Positions 8,664 to 21,366 of a stretch of 64,000 nt of DNA are shown piece by piece (within the stretch, counting starts at the first letter, position 1; each line of letters opens with the position of its first letter). The position numbers and the translations under genes were made by a program. The DNA lies in NCBI GenBank assembly GCA_038049695.1, contig CP142458.1:43431501-43495500 (forward strand). The letters run 5' to 3'. The notes under the pieces are model-generated. The model was not told where the DNA came from. It saw only the letters and a program-made list of their open reading frames with translations, and did no database searches. This DNA comes from Cinnamomum chago (taxonomy: Eukaryota; Streptophyta; Magnoliopsida; Laurales; Lauraceae).

Positions 8664-10582
8664 TGAGTACCAAAGCAAATGGGTCAGACACGACGGTCTG
8701 GCAAGAGAATGAAAAGATGCAACAATATATAATAGGTGAAATCTCTTGAAAAGCATAGAAATCTGTTTAAACAAGAACTCTCCTAAAAAAGGTAAATCAT
8801 TTGCTATAAAACAAGTAAAACAAGATAAAATATATGAGGTATCCAAGGAATCGGGAATAACAAGGTGGCAATCACATAAAGCTAAGTCCTCTGTCACTAA
8901 AGTGACAACAGTATCACGGGACGTTGATCTCAGTCACACAAGGTGAGGAGAAACAACGTATACATATATACAATATAATTATACGGGAACGGGACCACGG
9001 TAGCGAACCGGGTATCGGGACGGGACCACGGTAATAAACCGGGCATAGGGATCCAAACTGCAGCTGGCGGGACGGGAGAGGGATTTCGAAGGCGGTGGAT
9101 CAAACCGACAAGGTATCCAAGCTTAGTGATGCCGACTCATAGGTCAAAACCAATCGAGACATATGCAAGTAAATCAAGTACAGTAAATAAACGGGTAAAA
9201 CGGGGGTGCTCAAGGGCACGCTGTCATTTCATGTCGGGCAATACATTTCGAGACGAGTCAATGCTGCTATCATGCTTTCGGGAAAACAACTCATGACATG
9301 TAAATCTGGGAAATAGAGAAATATGATGAACTATACCAATTCGGGAAAGATAAATGTTTTAAGATCTATTTGAGTGAATAGGGGTCCCGTATGTCGATCA
9401 TAGATATGACTTGGTACTCCTTGAGTTTGAAGACATCCCGGGCTCCTTATGCACTTTTACAATTTTCAAAACTTAAAATGAGCTTATGGTTATAACTAGA
9501 TGTTATGATAGAAAATCAATACTATAAACGGTCCATCCTAAGTATGTTGTCAACCCGGAACCATCGAGCAACCTACTCAGTCACCGAAAGGAATAGAATT
9601 CGCGATACCCAAGGAAATAAACTTTGCATTTAGGTATGAAGAGGATATCGTGTCGCTCCATCCCGTTCAAGATTGAATAGATTGAACTTCGATGCATTCC
9701 GAACCAACCGTGAAGAGCATCGGCTCAAGACGCTCTCACATATGGTCAAGTGAGTCCAAGGAGGGTAGCCAAGGTCCATAAAAAAAATAAATCTCAAAAC
9801 CCACTGGACTCAAATTTTTGTACCCGCGCATCAACACAGTTCAGGCAGACCGCATCGCTCGAGCGAATCTAAGGGTTCGCTCGAGCGAACTCATCGGTCG
9901 AGCGGATATTTAAATGCGTTCGAGCGACCAAGTTACTGGAATTCCCGAATCCTTTTCTGGACAGGTCGCTCGAGCGAACTGTCATGGTCGCTCGAGCGAA
10001 CTGTCCAGAAATGGGTTCCGGACCAGTTCAGCTGTCCTCTTTCTCTTCCTTTTTACAACTCTCCTTTAGCCCTTCATATGCATCATAAGAGGGGTCTATT
10101 TCTCCCTTCAAACTACAACAAATCCTCCATCAAATCCATCATAATCTCTTCCATCACCCATGCATTCAATACAAGGAGAAAGGAGAAGGGAACCATTTCA
10201 CAATCTATATAAACATTTGCAATAAAACAAGGAGACATTCAATGCCATAAACCACTACTTCTCCAAGATTATAAATGTGTCATTAATACTTATCAAGAGC
10301 ATTCATTTCAAAACAAAGCAATAAATGCATATTAATGGGAAATGTCCAAAATCCATGAAAGCTTAGGAAAATCATTCATTCACTTGCCTTAAGTCTTCTA
10401 ACAATGGAATCAAGCTCTAACAATCTCCAAAGACAATGAATCCAAGCTACAAGGCAAAAACCCCAAATAAAACCCTAAAATGGTCAAACAATGAAATCAC
10501 AAAGAAATCTTCCAATAATGAGGGTGAAGCTTCTCTAAGGTCCAAGGAATACAATTCTAGAAGATAAAAGGGAAATACTTAC
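8664..10582 (-). other. B2 predicted LTR leader intron
   Basis: Donor CAA|GTAAGT at 10582 and acceptor TACTCAG near 8664. Equivalent sites occur in B1 (27949; 29780), B3 (14679; 12696), B4 (43135; 33546) and C (47195; 48588). The GC palindrome cassette lies inside. No transcript evidence is available. Confidence 0.45.
9845..9995 (-). repeat. TCGCTCGAGCGA palindrome cassette in B2
   Basis: Six copies of TCGCTCGAGCGA or close variants in otherwise AT-rich LTR sequence. The same word recurs in B1 (28541-28820), B4 (34750-34925) and C (47455-47690). B3 has an unrelated palindrome here. Confidence 0.8.
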
Positions 10583-10841
10583 TTGTAAGGTCCTCTAATG
10601 GACAAGGTAAGCTCAAAGGAAATCCTTGGAATGTGGGTTTTCTCCACAAAACTAACAAGAGGAAGCTCTCAATGAGGTGAAGAAGATGATGATTTCTAAT
10701 CTTTTCTTGGTGCAAGCTTGAGAGTGGATTGAGTGATGAAAGGCAAGAGCAAGAAGAAGATGAAGAAGAAAGCCCTAACTTTCTCTCTTGTGCTGGAAAA
10801 GAAGAATGGAGAAGAAGGGAAATGGCTTCCCTTGTTAACAA
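10583..10841 (-). CDS. B2 LTR exon-1-like open frame
   Basis: An ATG-started frame (from 10841) runs into the predicted donor at 10582. Ser-rich, then ...PTFQGFPLSLPCPLEDLT. Its phase at the donor is compatible with the acidic frame after the acceptor. The stretch next to the donor is also open in B4 (43136-43268). B1 and B3 do not keep an ATG-started frame here, so coding is uncertain. Confidence 0.3.
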
Positions 10842-11348
10842 TGAGTTGGGTTGGGTAGGTCCCGCAACTTAAGAAGCTAAATGGGCTGAAATCATCTCTC
10901 TCGGGTCCACGGATGAATTCGACGAAGAAGGAAGAAATGTTCGTCGAAATATCTAGTTTCCAAAAAGTGTATGTTTCGCGGGTTTCGAGAATATTAAGTT
11001 TTGGGTACAGATTTGGTGTGCAATGACTGTTTTGCCCTCAAGGCCAAGAATTCGGGTTTCGGGATCTCAAACGAAAACGGGATCAACATAAAAGTTGTCG
11101 GGATTAACAATGCCAATAAAACGAGATTAAAACCATAAATGTAAAAATCTCCGATAAATCCTCAATCATATGCAATGTCATGAAAAGGAACCCCCAAAGG
11201 GCCCTACTAACACAAAGCCAATCAAAATCCCCAAAACTATATCAGAAGCTATTCCAAACCCATCTTAACCAAAAATCACTAATCAAGCTTAGCACTAACA
11301 CGCAACTTAATTAGTACTAATCGGGCTCACTCGGGTCGGGGTCTTATA

Positions 11349-12186
11349 GAGCCAAAGAAAGGGGAAGAAGTTGGAAAGGCTAGAGGGCTATTTGGAAATC
11401 AAATGCTTGAGTTTTTAAAAGGTACATCATACTTATCATTTTGATTTCCATTAAAAGTAGAATCAATGCATGTTTAAATCTTTGTATTTTCATTTATGCA
11501 TGATTTCTAGCTTTTAAAGAGTTGTTTTGCAAACTCATTATCTTCATTGGTATATTAGAATGGTTAGCAATCACTCTCATCTAAATCACATGTGTTCTTA
11601 GACTTTAATATTCATACAACTTGTTTTAGTTCATTTCTTTAAGTTGTGTGAATCTTTCATGTGATTAGCATTTACCTTCAATCATCATTTTATTAAGCTT
11701 TGATTTTAAAATGCATCATGCATTCATTTAAGAGCTTCATTGTTGAAATTGATTGAAGTAAAGCATTCATACACTTGTGCACACACTTTAGCTTGTTTTA
11801 GTGTATGTTTGTAATTTGATTTACACTTTCATATTAGCCTATTTAAGAGGCAACATCATTGTGCTTAAATTGTATCTCTTAGAGTGATCTTTTGTGAAGA
11901 CACTTTCTTAGATAAATCTTTATTGTGTAAAGGTTATTGCTTAGCCTAGGAAAAGCATCTCGTAAAGGTTATTGCTTAGCCTAGGAAAAGCATCTTGTAA
12001 AGGTTATTGCTTAGCCTAAGAAAAGCATCTTGTAAAGGTTATTGCTTAGCCTAGAAAAGCACATTGAGAGGTTGTTGTTTAGCCTAGAAAAACTTCATTG
12101 TAAGGGTTATTGCTTAGCCTATTGAAAAGCATAAATAGTGGAAATCCGGTGGGGTGATTGGATCACAAGCCAGTAGTGGACGTAGG
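11349..12186 (+). repeat. A2 5' LTR, part 2
   Basis: Continues at GAGCC with the leader region: hairpin arms ACAACTT/AAGTTGT near 11627-11655, and six 34-bp repeats (11935-12125). Ends at GTAGG, the target duplication of B3. Confidence 0.9.
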
Positions 12187-12602
12187 TGTCGCGACCCCGG
12201 ACCGGGAAATCCCAATCCGGGATGGGGACTAAGGATGATGTTAATGTGATCCACAACTGTTTAATAATACCATACGATTCATTTAATTTCCCACAGGTGT
12301 CCGCGGTGAGGATATCATAACCAAAATTGAATATTTCTGTTAAATGCGGAAGCGTGTAGCAAATCAAATAGTAGACTATCTCTAGTCATAAAAGCAATGA
12401 CATCAAGTGTAAATACCGTATCAGAATGAGCAATGATATATATAGCAAGTTTTCCCAATAGTTGTTAAGGTTAGACAAAATATCATTTATTTACATTCCC
12501 CAAAAATAGAGGCCAACAAAGGCCAATATAACAAAATAATAACCCAAAAGAATGGTTAAGTAGATCTCCCAAAATGTTACGCTTCTCAGAGCAATCTGAT
12601 GT

Positions 12603-12695
12603 CTACATGACATCGTCAGCACGCCACTCAACTAGAGGTTGCGGTTCGCCTACCGCCTCCTCTGGCTCCTCCTCAAGGAAGCCGACAATGGGACC
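12603..12695 (-). CDS. B3 LTR acidic short reading frame
   Basis: Same frame as in B2 (GFLEEEPEEAVGE...EWRADDVM-stop) after a TACTCAG acceptor-like site. Donor CCAA|GTAAGT lies at 14679. No ATG-started upstream frame is visible in this copy. Confidence 0.35.
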   Translation of the reverse strand, partial: GPIVGFLEEEPEEAVGEPQPLVEWRADDVM

Positions 12696-13659
12696 TGAGT
12701 ACCAAAGCAAAGGATCAGACACGACGGTCTGGCAAGAGAAAGCAAGGATACAACAATATATAATGTAAGAAATCTCTTGGAAAGCGTGTAAATCTGATTA
12801 AGCAATAACTCTCATAAAATAGGTAAATCGTTTGCTATAAAACAAGTAAACAAGATAAAACATATCAGGTATCCAAGGATTCGGGAACTAACAAGGTGGC
12901 AATCACATAAAGCTAAGTCCTCTGTCACTAAAGTGACAACAGTATCACGGGACGTTGATCTCAGTCACACAAGGTGAGGAGAAACAACGTATACATATAT
13001 ACAATATACTTATACGGAAACGGGACCACGGTAGCGAACCGGGTATCGGGACGGGACCACGGCATTAGACCGGGTATCGGGATCCAAACTGCAGCTGGCG
13101 GGACGGGAGAGGGATTTCCAAGTCAGTGGATCAGACTGACAAGGTATCCAAGCTTAGTGATGCCGACTCATAGGTTAAAACCAATCGAGACATATCAAGT
13201 ATTCAAGTACAGTCAATAAACGGGTAAAACGGGGGTGCTCAAGGGCACACTGTCTTTCCATATCGGGCAATACATTTCGGGACAATTCACTGTCGCTATT
13301 GTAGCTCCAAAGCTTTCGAGAAAACAAGTCATGCGATGAAATTCCTGGGAATGAGGTGAAACAATGCACTATAATGAAATTCGGGCAAAATATCAATTTA
13401 GAAATCCAATCATGTGAATAGGGGTCCCGTATGTCTATTATAGCCCTTACTTGGTACTCTTTGAGTTTTGAGACATTCCGGGCTCCTTATGCACTTCTAC
13501 GATTTTTCCAAAATTCCGAATGACATATTTGTGATGTGTTTCCTTTCACGGAGGCCTTGTACAATGCCTCGAGGATCTCCTTCAACTGATAAAGCTCAGT
13601 GCTCGATCGAACCGGAGAAATTGGCTCGAATGAGGAATTCTCTGAAATCTGGGGAATTT

Positions 13660-14095
13660 CGGTCACCTGGGGTCACCTGGCGGTTAGCCGCCGCTGGGGC
13701 ATGCGGCTAGCCGCTGGATGACCGCCCAGCTGACCGCCACTGTGCTGCAGGAAATACAGCTTACTGGAAGGCTGACCGCCCAAATACGGTTACCTGGCGG
13801 TTAGCCGCTGATGCGTTCGGCGGTTAGCCGCTGGGTAACCGTGGAGTTGACCGGATTTCAGGGGAGATTTCTGATGCTCTCGGAAAAGGTAACCGTGAAT
13901 GGCGGTTGGCTGGCGGTTAGCCGCCGATGTACCCGACGGTTAGCCGCTGGCTAACCGTGAGGCTGACCGCATTCGGAGGTGGAAAATGAAACTCTCTGGG
14001 AAAGTCACCGTGAACGGCGGTTGGCTGGCGGTTAACCGCCGGTGGGTTCGGCGGTTAGCCGCTGGCTAACCGTGAGCTGACCGCCCGGTACAGAA
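13660..14095 (-). repeat. GGCGGTTAGCCGCC palindrome cassette in B3
   Basis: About twelve GCGGTTAGCCGC or GGCTAACCG words, partly in three larger units of roughly 120 bp (near 13790, 13895 and 14010). It occupies the place where B2, B1 and B4 carry TCGCTCGAGCGA. GC-rich in AT-rich surroundings. Confidence 0.8.
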
Positions 14096-15461
14096 AAGCT
14101 CACTGTGTTCAGTTTTGAGTCATTTTCTTCCTCCAAACCCTCTTCCTCACATCCACCAAGTCCTACAATTAACAATGAGCTAATAACTCCCCCAATGCAT
14201 CTCTTTACACTTCTCCAAATCCCCATTAGGAGTGCTCTCCATCACTTCTTCCATGTCAGGTCCAATGCAAAGAAGAAGGGAAGTAAACCATTTCACAAAC
14301 ATACATCTAAGCTATCCCAAGGACAATAAATGCTCTACTAACATGTTTATGAAACCTTGAATGAAACTATCAAGATACATTATGAGCATTTATTTCAAAC
14401 AAACCTCATTAAATGAAAGCATGGAAAATCCATAAAGACTACACCAACTCATTTCAAAATTTAAAACATCCAATCATTCACTTGCCTCTAGTCCAAGCTA
14501 GCTGAAAACAAGTCTTTGATCACCTCTATTGCTCAAAGCCAAGCTACAATCAAAAATCCCCAAAACAACCCTAAAATGGGTTACACCAAGATTGAAAATG
14601 AAAGAGCTTTCAATAATGCACATGTAGAATCTCAATGGCTAGAGGAACACTAATCTAAGAGATGGAAATGATCACTTACTTGGATGACCTTCAAATGAGG
14701 AGAACTAGTTCAAAGAAGATCTCAATGTTGATGAATCCCTCCACAATTAGTATCAATGGATAGCTTGTGAGATGAGGGAGTGATTGGTGAGTTCTAATGC
14801 TTGATCTATGAACTATTGGTGTGGCTTGGAGATGAAGAAGCAAGAAGAAGAAGAAGAAGAGAACCACAAGAGCAAACCCTAGGCTCAGTGGCTGTGCTGG
14901 AGCAATGGAGAATGAAGTGAATGGGACAGTGGCTTCCCTTTTGTTAACACTTGAGGGGTTGGGTCCCACAACTTAAGGGACTTGATTGGCTGAGATCATC
15001 TCTATCGGGGCTTCTAATGAATTCGACGAAGGAGAGATAAATGGTCGCCGAAATATCTAGTTTTCAAAAATTACATGTTTCACGGGTTTCGAGAATATCG
15101 AGTTTTGGGTGCAGATTTGGTGTGAAATGACTGTTTTACCCTCTAGGCTATGAAATCAGGTTTCGGGGTCTCGAATGAAGACGGCATCAGCATGAAAGTT
15201 GTCGAGATCTACAAGATGCATGCAACGGGCCAAAAACATAATTCACAATAAATCGGGAAATTCCTCGAGAAAATACAAAGCCGAAAAGGGAACCCCCAAA
15301 GGGCCCCACAAGTTACCAAAGCAAATCAAGACAATCGAATTAGCCCAAAACCATAATCAAAGCTAATCCAAACCCAACTTAACCAGAAACACTAATCAAG
15401 CTTAGCACTAACACGCAACTTAATTAGCACTAATCGGGTTCACTCGGGTCGGGGTCTTACA

Positions 15462-15666
15462 GTAGGCATTGAGGCTGAACCACTATAAACCTTGGTGTTG
15501 TGGTGCTTGCATTTGTGGTGATTGTTTATTTTAGCTTCCGTATTTTGTTTGATTAATCATCACATGTGACTAGTTTATGTTAAGAATTTAATATTTGTTT
15601 AAATTGGCCATATTTGTAGCACACCCTATTCACCCTCCCTCTAGGGTTAGGACCCAAGGACTTTCA
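15462..15666 (+). repeat. A2 5' LTR, part 3
   Basis: Ends ...TAGGACCCAAGGACTTTCA and is followed at once by primer site ATTGGTATCAGAGCC (15667 on). Confidence 0.9.
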
Positions 15667-15766
15667 ATTGGTATCAGAGCCTCGTGCTCTATTTTATTGG
15701 ATCAAGTGTTTGAAACTCTTGATTAGGTGTAAAAACCTTGAGTCAAAACCCTAGAGTTGTCCTTGC

Positions 15767-17178
15767 ATGAAAATCATTAGAATGGACTCCACTATGCTAG
15801 ACTTTGTAGATTCTTCTAGACCCCTCATTCTTCCTTCTATTGGAGATTCAAACCCTCAAATGAATGAATCTCAATATGAGTTAAAAGAAGAAGAAAATGA
15901 CTACGATGAAGATGATATTCAACAAGCCTATAATGAATTATATAAAGTATCCTTAAAGCTTGAGAAGAAGAACAAAAGTTTAAGAGAAGAATCTATGAAT
16001 CTTAACAAAGAGCTAGTCTCTTCTAAAGATGAACTTAGAGAGAAAGAAGAAGTAATAAATTGCGTTGAATCTAAGTTCATGATCTCTTTAAATAATCTAT
16101 CTAACATTCAAGATGAACTAAAAGAATTAAAGATGGATTATGATAATGTCAATAAGGAAAATTTAAATCTAAGAGATCAAAGAAAAAGGCAAGACAAAGA
16201 CTTTAGCAATTTAGAAGCCAAGTTGATTAAAAGTAAGTTAAAAACCAAAGAACTTGGATCTAATGTTGTTAATGAACTAAATCATGAATTAAAACTTGCC
16301 AATGAAGAGCTAAGCAAATATAAGGAAATTGAAAATGAACTTTCAAAAGTCAAAAATGAAAATTCAATCCTTATAACCAAAGTCACTCAACTTGAAGGGT
16401 ATAAACAAAAGTATGAGTGCAAGTTTACCCAAAGTGAAGAAAGACTTGAAAAATTATTTAAATTGGGTAAATCTCATGGAGATAGGACGGGTCTTGGATT
16501 TAATAGGAATATGTCACATGACCCTAAATTCACCAACACTTTTGTGAAAAGTGAGTCCTCTTTCTCTAGCACTCTTTCTCCAATGCCCAAAACTAAATGT
16601 CATTATTGTGGTAAAGTAGGACATTTCAAATTTGAGTGCAAACTAAGAAGAAGCCATGTGTCTAAACCCCTCCTTGAACCCAAAAAGGTAGAATCTAAAT
16701 CTATGAAGGGTAAGACACTAAAAATCAAGAAAGACTCCAAAAAGACTAAACAAGTTAAATCTATTAAAATGGAGTCTCCAAAGATAGATTCTAAAAAGGT
16801 TAAACAAGTCAAACCAAGTTTAAAAGAATCTATAAACAAAAAGCTTCTCAACCTATCTCCCTTATATAAACCCATGAAAGAACTTTTGAATAAAGTAACA
16901 AAGTTAAATTTAAAATTCAAAGTCAAGTAAAGGGAGAAAATAAGAAGAAAAGAAAAGTGAATCAATCCCCAAAGAAACAAACTCACCAACTTCAAAAGAC
17001 TAATCACCAATCTAAGCTAAATTTAGTCAAATCTAAATATCATGGTGATAAGTTTAAATTGAAAATTTATCAAGTCAAATCTCCTTTAGTTGGTGAGAAG
17101 TCCAAAATAGACCTCAAAGTTCAACCCTCCCAAGACCTTAGGTGGATTCCTAAAGTTATCTACTTAGACAAACCTTAA
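15767..17178 (+). pseudogene. gag: A2 gag-like gene (about one break)
   Basis: Co-linear with A1 gag: MDST start, coiled coil with the 49-residue unit, CCHC knuckle (CHYCGKVGHFKFEC), Lys-rich tail and the same DLRWIPKVIYLDKP ending. Close to A1 along its length, with changes scattered mostly in the coil. Interpreted as a recently degraded copy. Confidence 0.8.
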
Positions 17179-17184
17179 GGCCTT

Positions 17185-18960
17185 GAACCTCATTGACCAA
17201 CCTATTCTTTTTAAGTTAAATCACTTTGTTGGTCATGTTGCATTTGCATTTTGTTTCTCTCTAGTTTCATCTATTAAAATGCATTGTTTCTTTATGATCA
17301 ATTGATTTTGTTTTCATGCACCATTCTTGTTACATATCATGGTTTTCAAAATATTTTGATTATAATTTCATCATGTTTGATTTGCTTTTTGCACACATAT
17401 GTCTTGCATTGCATTTCTTTACATGATTAATTGATTGTGATTTTAAAAGCTTTCATAGCTAATTTATTCATGATCAATTGTTGTTGAATCATTTGTGTAG
17501 ATGTCATAGTAAGATTATTTGAACAAATGATTTGAATCAATTCAAGTTTTTTCATGGATTTCTAAGTTACACTTTTATATGGAAAATCATTGTTTTGAAA
17601 AATCAACTTGTATGTGTTTCATTTAAGTTATATCTTTTAAAATACAATGTTGAAAATTGATCTTCAAAATCATTCTTTTTATGCTCATTGTTGGATTTTG
17701 TTTATCAAAATGATTTGAAGATTGTTTGAATGGAAATGCTCTATAACATCATTAGTTATATTCATCTAAGCATGTTCCATGTTCTCATTTCCTTTCCTTT
17801 TGGTTTCATTATCTTAGAATTGGAAATGAATGTTGTTTGCATCTTTGCTAATTTAGTTATTCTTTTCTCTATGCAAATGACAATTGGTTCCATGTATGGT
17901 TGTGATCTTAGTTACATTTGTAGAAACCATATTAGAACCCAAATCCATCCTCTATGCCTTCTAGTCATTTCTTTTTGGATGGTTATGATGTTGATTCATG
18001 TAGATTCTCTTGGTGTCATCCTTATACATGTTTCAACTTCATAAGTAGTGATCTTAATCATATGAAACTCTTTGAAACCCATTTCTCATATTTCTATATG
18101 TTTGATGGATATTTTAGATGTTGAATTCATATGATTTTGACACTTTGGAAATTGCATGCTTTACCAAGTTATATCCTTTTCATTGCAATTTGCCTTGTTC
18201 ATCACTATGCTCTTTAGTCATATCTTTAAAAGTGATGAATATGCTTTTATGATGCTTGATGGGATGTTGTGTTTGTCACATTCTTGCTCTTAATCATGTT
18301 GTCAAATTCAATTGGTTTCTTTTGGTATAATTTATGATTGATTTGATTTCTTGTGATTGTGATAGACCTTGTCTACAATGGATTGAACTTGATAGTTATA
18401 TATCTGTTCCATGTCACACACCATTGGCATCATAATGTTCATGATTGCCGCCTCTCTTGCTCATATAGGTATATCTCATGACCACCATGTTTATGTGTTC
18501 ATAATATTGGGTGGTTATTAGTTGAGGTTGGCTTCATGATTGAATTTCATTTCACTCATTCTTGCACATTAATAGTCATATTTATTGTTTGAATGAAATG
18601 ATTTCAAAACTTACATAGCATATGATTTTCATAGTTAAATTATTTAATGCTATGTTTAGTAAACCCCATTGCATCATGGATAGCTCTAATTTGGATTTCT
18701 TAATAGTTATATTCTTTATAACTCCATTTTAGAGTGATTGATTTAATAGTCTTATCCTTAAATCTCAATTGGTACTCTTTGTTTTTCCAATTGGTATCCA
18801 TGATCGCTTTTCCCATTGACCTTGCTCTCTTTTGGTAATTTGATCATATGAGCCTTATAGTTAAACGAATCTAATCCTTTCCTTGAAGTTGACCCTCATT
18901 TGGTTAAACCATCTACTTCTTGAACCAAATAGTTATATCTTGTCAAAAGTTTGACAAAAG
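17185..18960 (+). other. A2 hairpin array
   Basis: Same order of inverted-repeat units as A1. GTATGGTT...AACCATA (17900-17930) encloses CTTAGTTACATTTG; ACATAGCAT/ATGCTATGT lies near 18613-18654; CCATCC/GGATGG near 17945-17980. Loops vary more freely than arms relative to A1. Confidence 0.75.
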
Positions 18961-18969
18961 AAGAGAATG

Positions 18970-19577
18970 GATTGAGGGGGAGTGTAAACCTTCATAGGAA
19001 GTATTAGTTTTGATCAAATTGACCCTTGGATTGCCTTTGAACCCTTAGAGTCTTCTTCCATACATGATAGCCTGTTATGATTATCATTTTCGATTTCTTT
19101 TGTTAACAGGTGCTACTAAAGGTATTTTCCTTATTTCATGTGTGTTGGTACCTTTGCAATTTAATGTCAAAGGGGGAGAGAGAGAGTTCAAGTACTCAAA
19201 GATCTCCTACTCTTCAAAGGGGGAAAGAGCATGTTCAAGCTTCCTAAGGGGAGATGTTGTATGATCTTCTACAGGGGGAGAGAATGCATATCTTGCCAAA
19301 GGGAGAGAGAGGCATGGTCAAAGGGGGAGAACAAATAGAAGAAAGAAAGCTTGGAGCTAAAGAAGATGCTTGGCCATAGAGAGGAAGATGAAAAGAAAGC
19401 TTGAATAATGATCAAGCTCCAAGCATCAAGAAGATTGAAGAAAAGAGCCCAAGAGCCCAAGCTAAGAGGAGGAGCATCCAAGAATATTTCAAGACTTGTC
19501 CAGCTTAGGGGGAGCTGAAGACTAAGTGTGTAATTTCAATGATGAGTAAGTTGCCATCAAATTTCAAAGGGGGAGAT
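18970..19577 (+). other. A2 multi-PPT zone and PPT
   Basis: Repeated GGGGGAGAG tracts (near 18976, 19171, 19218, 19274, 19323, 19506). The final AAAGGGGGAGAT (19566-19577) touches the 3' LTR. The flanking hairpin arms match at 14 of 15 positions. Confidence 0.8.
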
Positions 19578-21361
19578 TGTTAGGGATTTTGTATTTGCAA
19601 TTTGATGGATGCATTTTCACTTTAGCATCATTTGATTTACACACACTTGCATGGTTTTAGAAAACCTTGAAATCTGGTTTTATACATGCATTGCTTTTAA
19701 GATTTGTAAAAGTATTGTTTTATGCATGTTTTGTTTTTATGCTTGGATGCCTTGGTTTTAGAATTCAAACTCTTTTGAAAACCTAATTCTTTGTGCATTA
19801 CTTTTGAGAAATCATATTGAGAATTTAGGTTTGTGCCTTGCATGCATTCATCATTTTCAGAATCATCTTTGTATGCATTTTCATTTGAAAAGAGTTTTAT
19901 CAAATCAAGCTAGCCTTTGGTTTTAAAGTTTCGAATCATTTTTGGCTTTGTGTGTTTCATGTTTTTTAAACATCTTAGATTGATTTTAAACATGTTTCCA
20001 AGCTTGGTTAAGTGGCCCAAAAATCCCCACAAAGAAACACCTTCAAATATGCAAAAGTTGGGATTTTTTGAACCAGGGGGGTGGTTCGGCAGTGTCGCCG
20101 GTCGACCGGCCCAGAGGTCCCGGTCGACCGGGAACACTGCAGGCCAGAAGGGACCCTGGAGCCCCAACGGTAATTTTTCTGACCGCTGTGTGATCCCGGT
20201 CGACCGAGACCTGTTTACAGGTCAACCGAGGACTAGCCGTTGGACTGTTTTTCATTATAAAGTCCATTCATTTTCCAACTTTCAAGAGGCTTGAACCATG
20301 AACTTTTGAGTCCATATTGGAGCCAAAGAAAGGGGAAGAAGTTGGAAAGGCTAGAGGGCTATTTGGAAATCAAATGCTTGAGTTTTTAAAAGGTACATCA
20401 TACTTATCATTTTGATTTCCATTAAAAGTAGAATCAATGCATGTTTAAATCTTTGTATTTTCATTTATGCATGATTTCTAGCTTTTAAAGAGTTGTTTTG
20501 CAAACTCATTATCTTCATTGGTATATTAGAATGGTTAGCAATCACTCTCATCTAAATCACATGTGTTCTTAGACTTTAATATTCATACAACTTGTTTTAG
20601 TTCATTTCTTTAAGTTGTGTGAATCTTTCATGTGATTAGCATTTACCTTCAATCATCATTTTATTAAGCTTTGATTTTAAAATGCATCATGCATTCATTT
20701 AAGAGCTTCATTGTTGAAATTGATTGAAGTAAAGCATTCATACACTTGTGCACACACTTTAGCTTGTTTTAGTGTATGTTTGTAATTTGATTTACACTTT
20801 CATATTAGCCTATTTAAGAGGCAACATCATTGTGCTTAAATTGTATCTCTTAGAGTGATCTTTTGTGAAGACACTTTCTTAGATAAATCTTTATTGTGTA
20901 AAGGTTATTGCTTAGCCTAGGAAAAGCATCTCGTAAAGGTTATTGCTTAGCCTAGGAAAAGCATCTTGTAAAGGTTATTGCTTAGCCTAAGAAAAGCATC
21001 TTGTAAAGGTTATTGCTTAGCCTAGAAAAGCACATTGAGAGGTTGTTGTTTAGCCTAGAAAAACTTCATTGTAAGGGTTATTGCTTAGCCTATTGAAAAG
21101 CATAAATAGTGGAAATCTGGTGGGGTGATTGGATCACAAGCCGGTAGTGGACGTAGGCATTGAGGCCGAACCACTATAAACCTTGGTGTTGTGGTGCTTG
21201 CATTTGTGGTGATTGTTTATTTTAGCTTCCGTATTTTGTTTGATTAATCATCACATGTGACTAGTTTATGTTAAGAATTTAATATTTGTTTAAATTGGTC
21301 ATATTTGTAGCACACCCTATTCACCCCCCCCCCCTCTAGGGTTAAGATCCAAGGACTTTCA
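19578..21361 (+). repeat. A2 3' LTR (uninterrupted)
   Basis: 1,784 bp from TGTTAGGG to GGACTTTCA. Shows the empty target sites of B2 (GAGCC near 20321) and B3 (GTAGG near 21152). MSA-like site 20234-20244, TATAAAG 20256. Confidence 0.92.
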
Positions 21362-21366
21362 TTGCT

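Larger units (their letters stand above)
8159..11348 (-). mobile_element. Solo LTR B2 (Tekay-type Gypsy), inserted in the A2 LTR
   Basis: A 3,190-bp LTR with no internal region. On the plus strand it begins TGTCGCGACCCCGG and ends GGTCGGGGTCTTATA, the reverse of B1's 3' LTR. Duplication GAGCC flanks it (8154-8158, 11349-11353), and the A2 3' LTR near 20325 shows the uninterrupted site. It contains a GC-rich palindrome cassette (9845-9995), a likely leader intron and a conserved block (10912-10975). It arose by LTR-LTR recombination of a full element. Confidence 0.92.
12187..15461 (-). mobile_element. Solo LTR B3 (Tekay-type), second hit in the A2 LTR
   Basis: A 3,275-bp LTR from TGTCGCGACC to GGGGTCTTACA with duplication GTAGG on both sides (12182-12186, 15462-15466). 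Ends, leader region and conserved block (15015-15075) match B2, but the middle has a different palindrome cassette. It is a distinct B subfamily. Confidence 0.92.
7412..21361 (+). mobile_element. Element A2: gag-only Copia-type retrotransposon nested in A1
   Basis: Flanked by target duplication TTGCT (7407-7411 and 21362-21366), with LTR ends TGTTAGGG and GGACTTTCA. Without the two solo LTRs in its 5' LTR it is about 7.5 kb, the family size. LTRs differ at about 20 of 1,780 sites by eye (1.1%, about 0.4 My at the same assumed rate), younger than A1 as nesting requires. The gag frame has about one break. Confidence 0.9.

Noticed and set aside
16603-17010. 135-codon minus-strand ORF opposite A2 gag
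   Set aside because: Antisense shadow of the Lys-rich gag tail; similar shadows occur opposite A1 and A5 gag.
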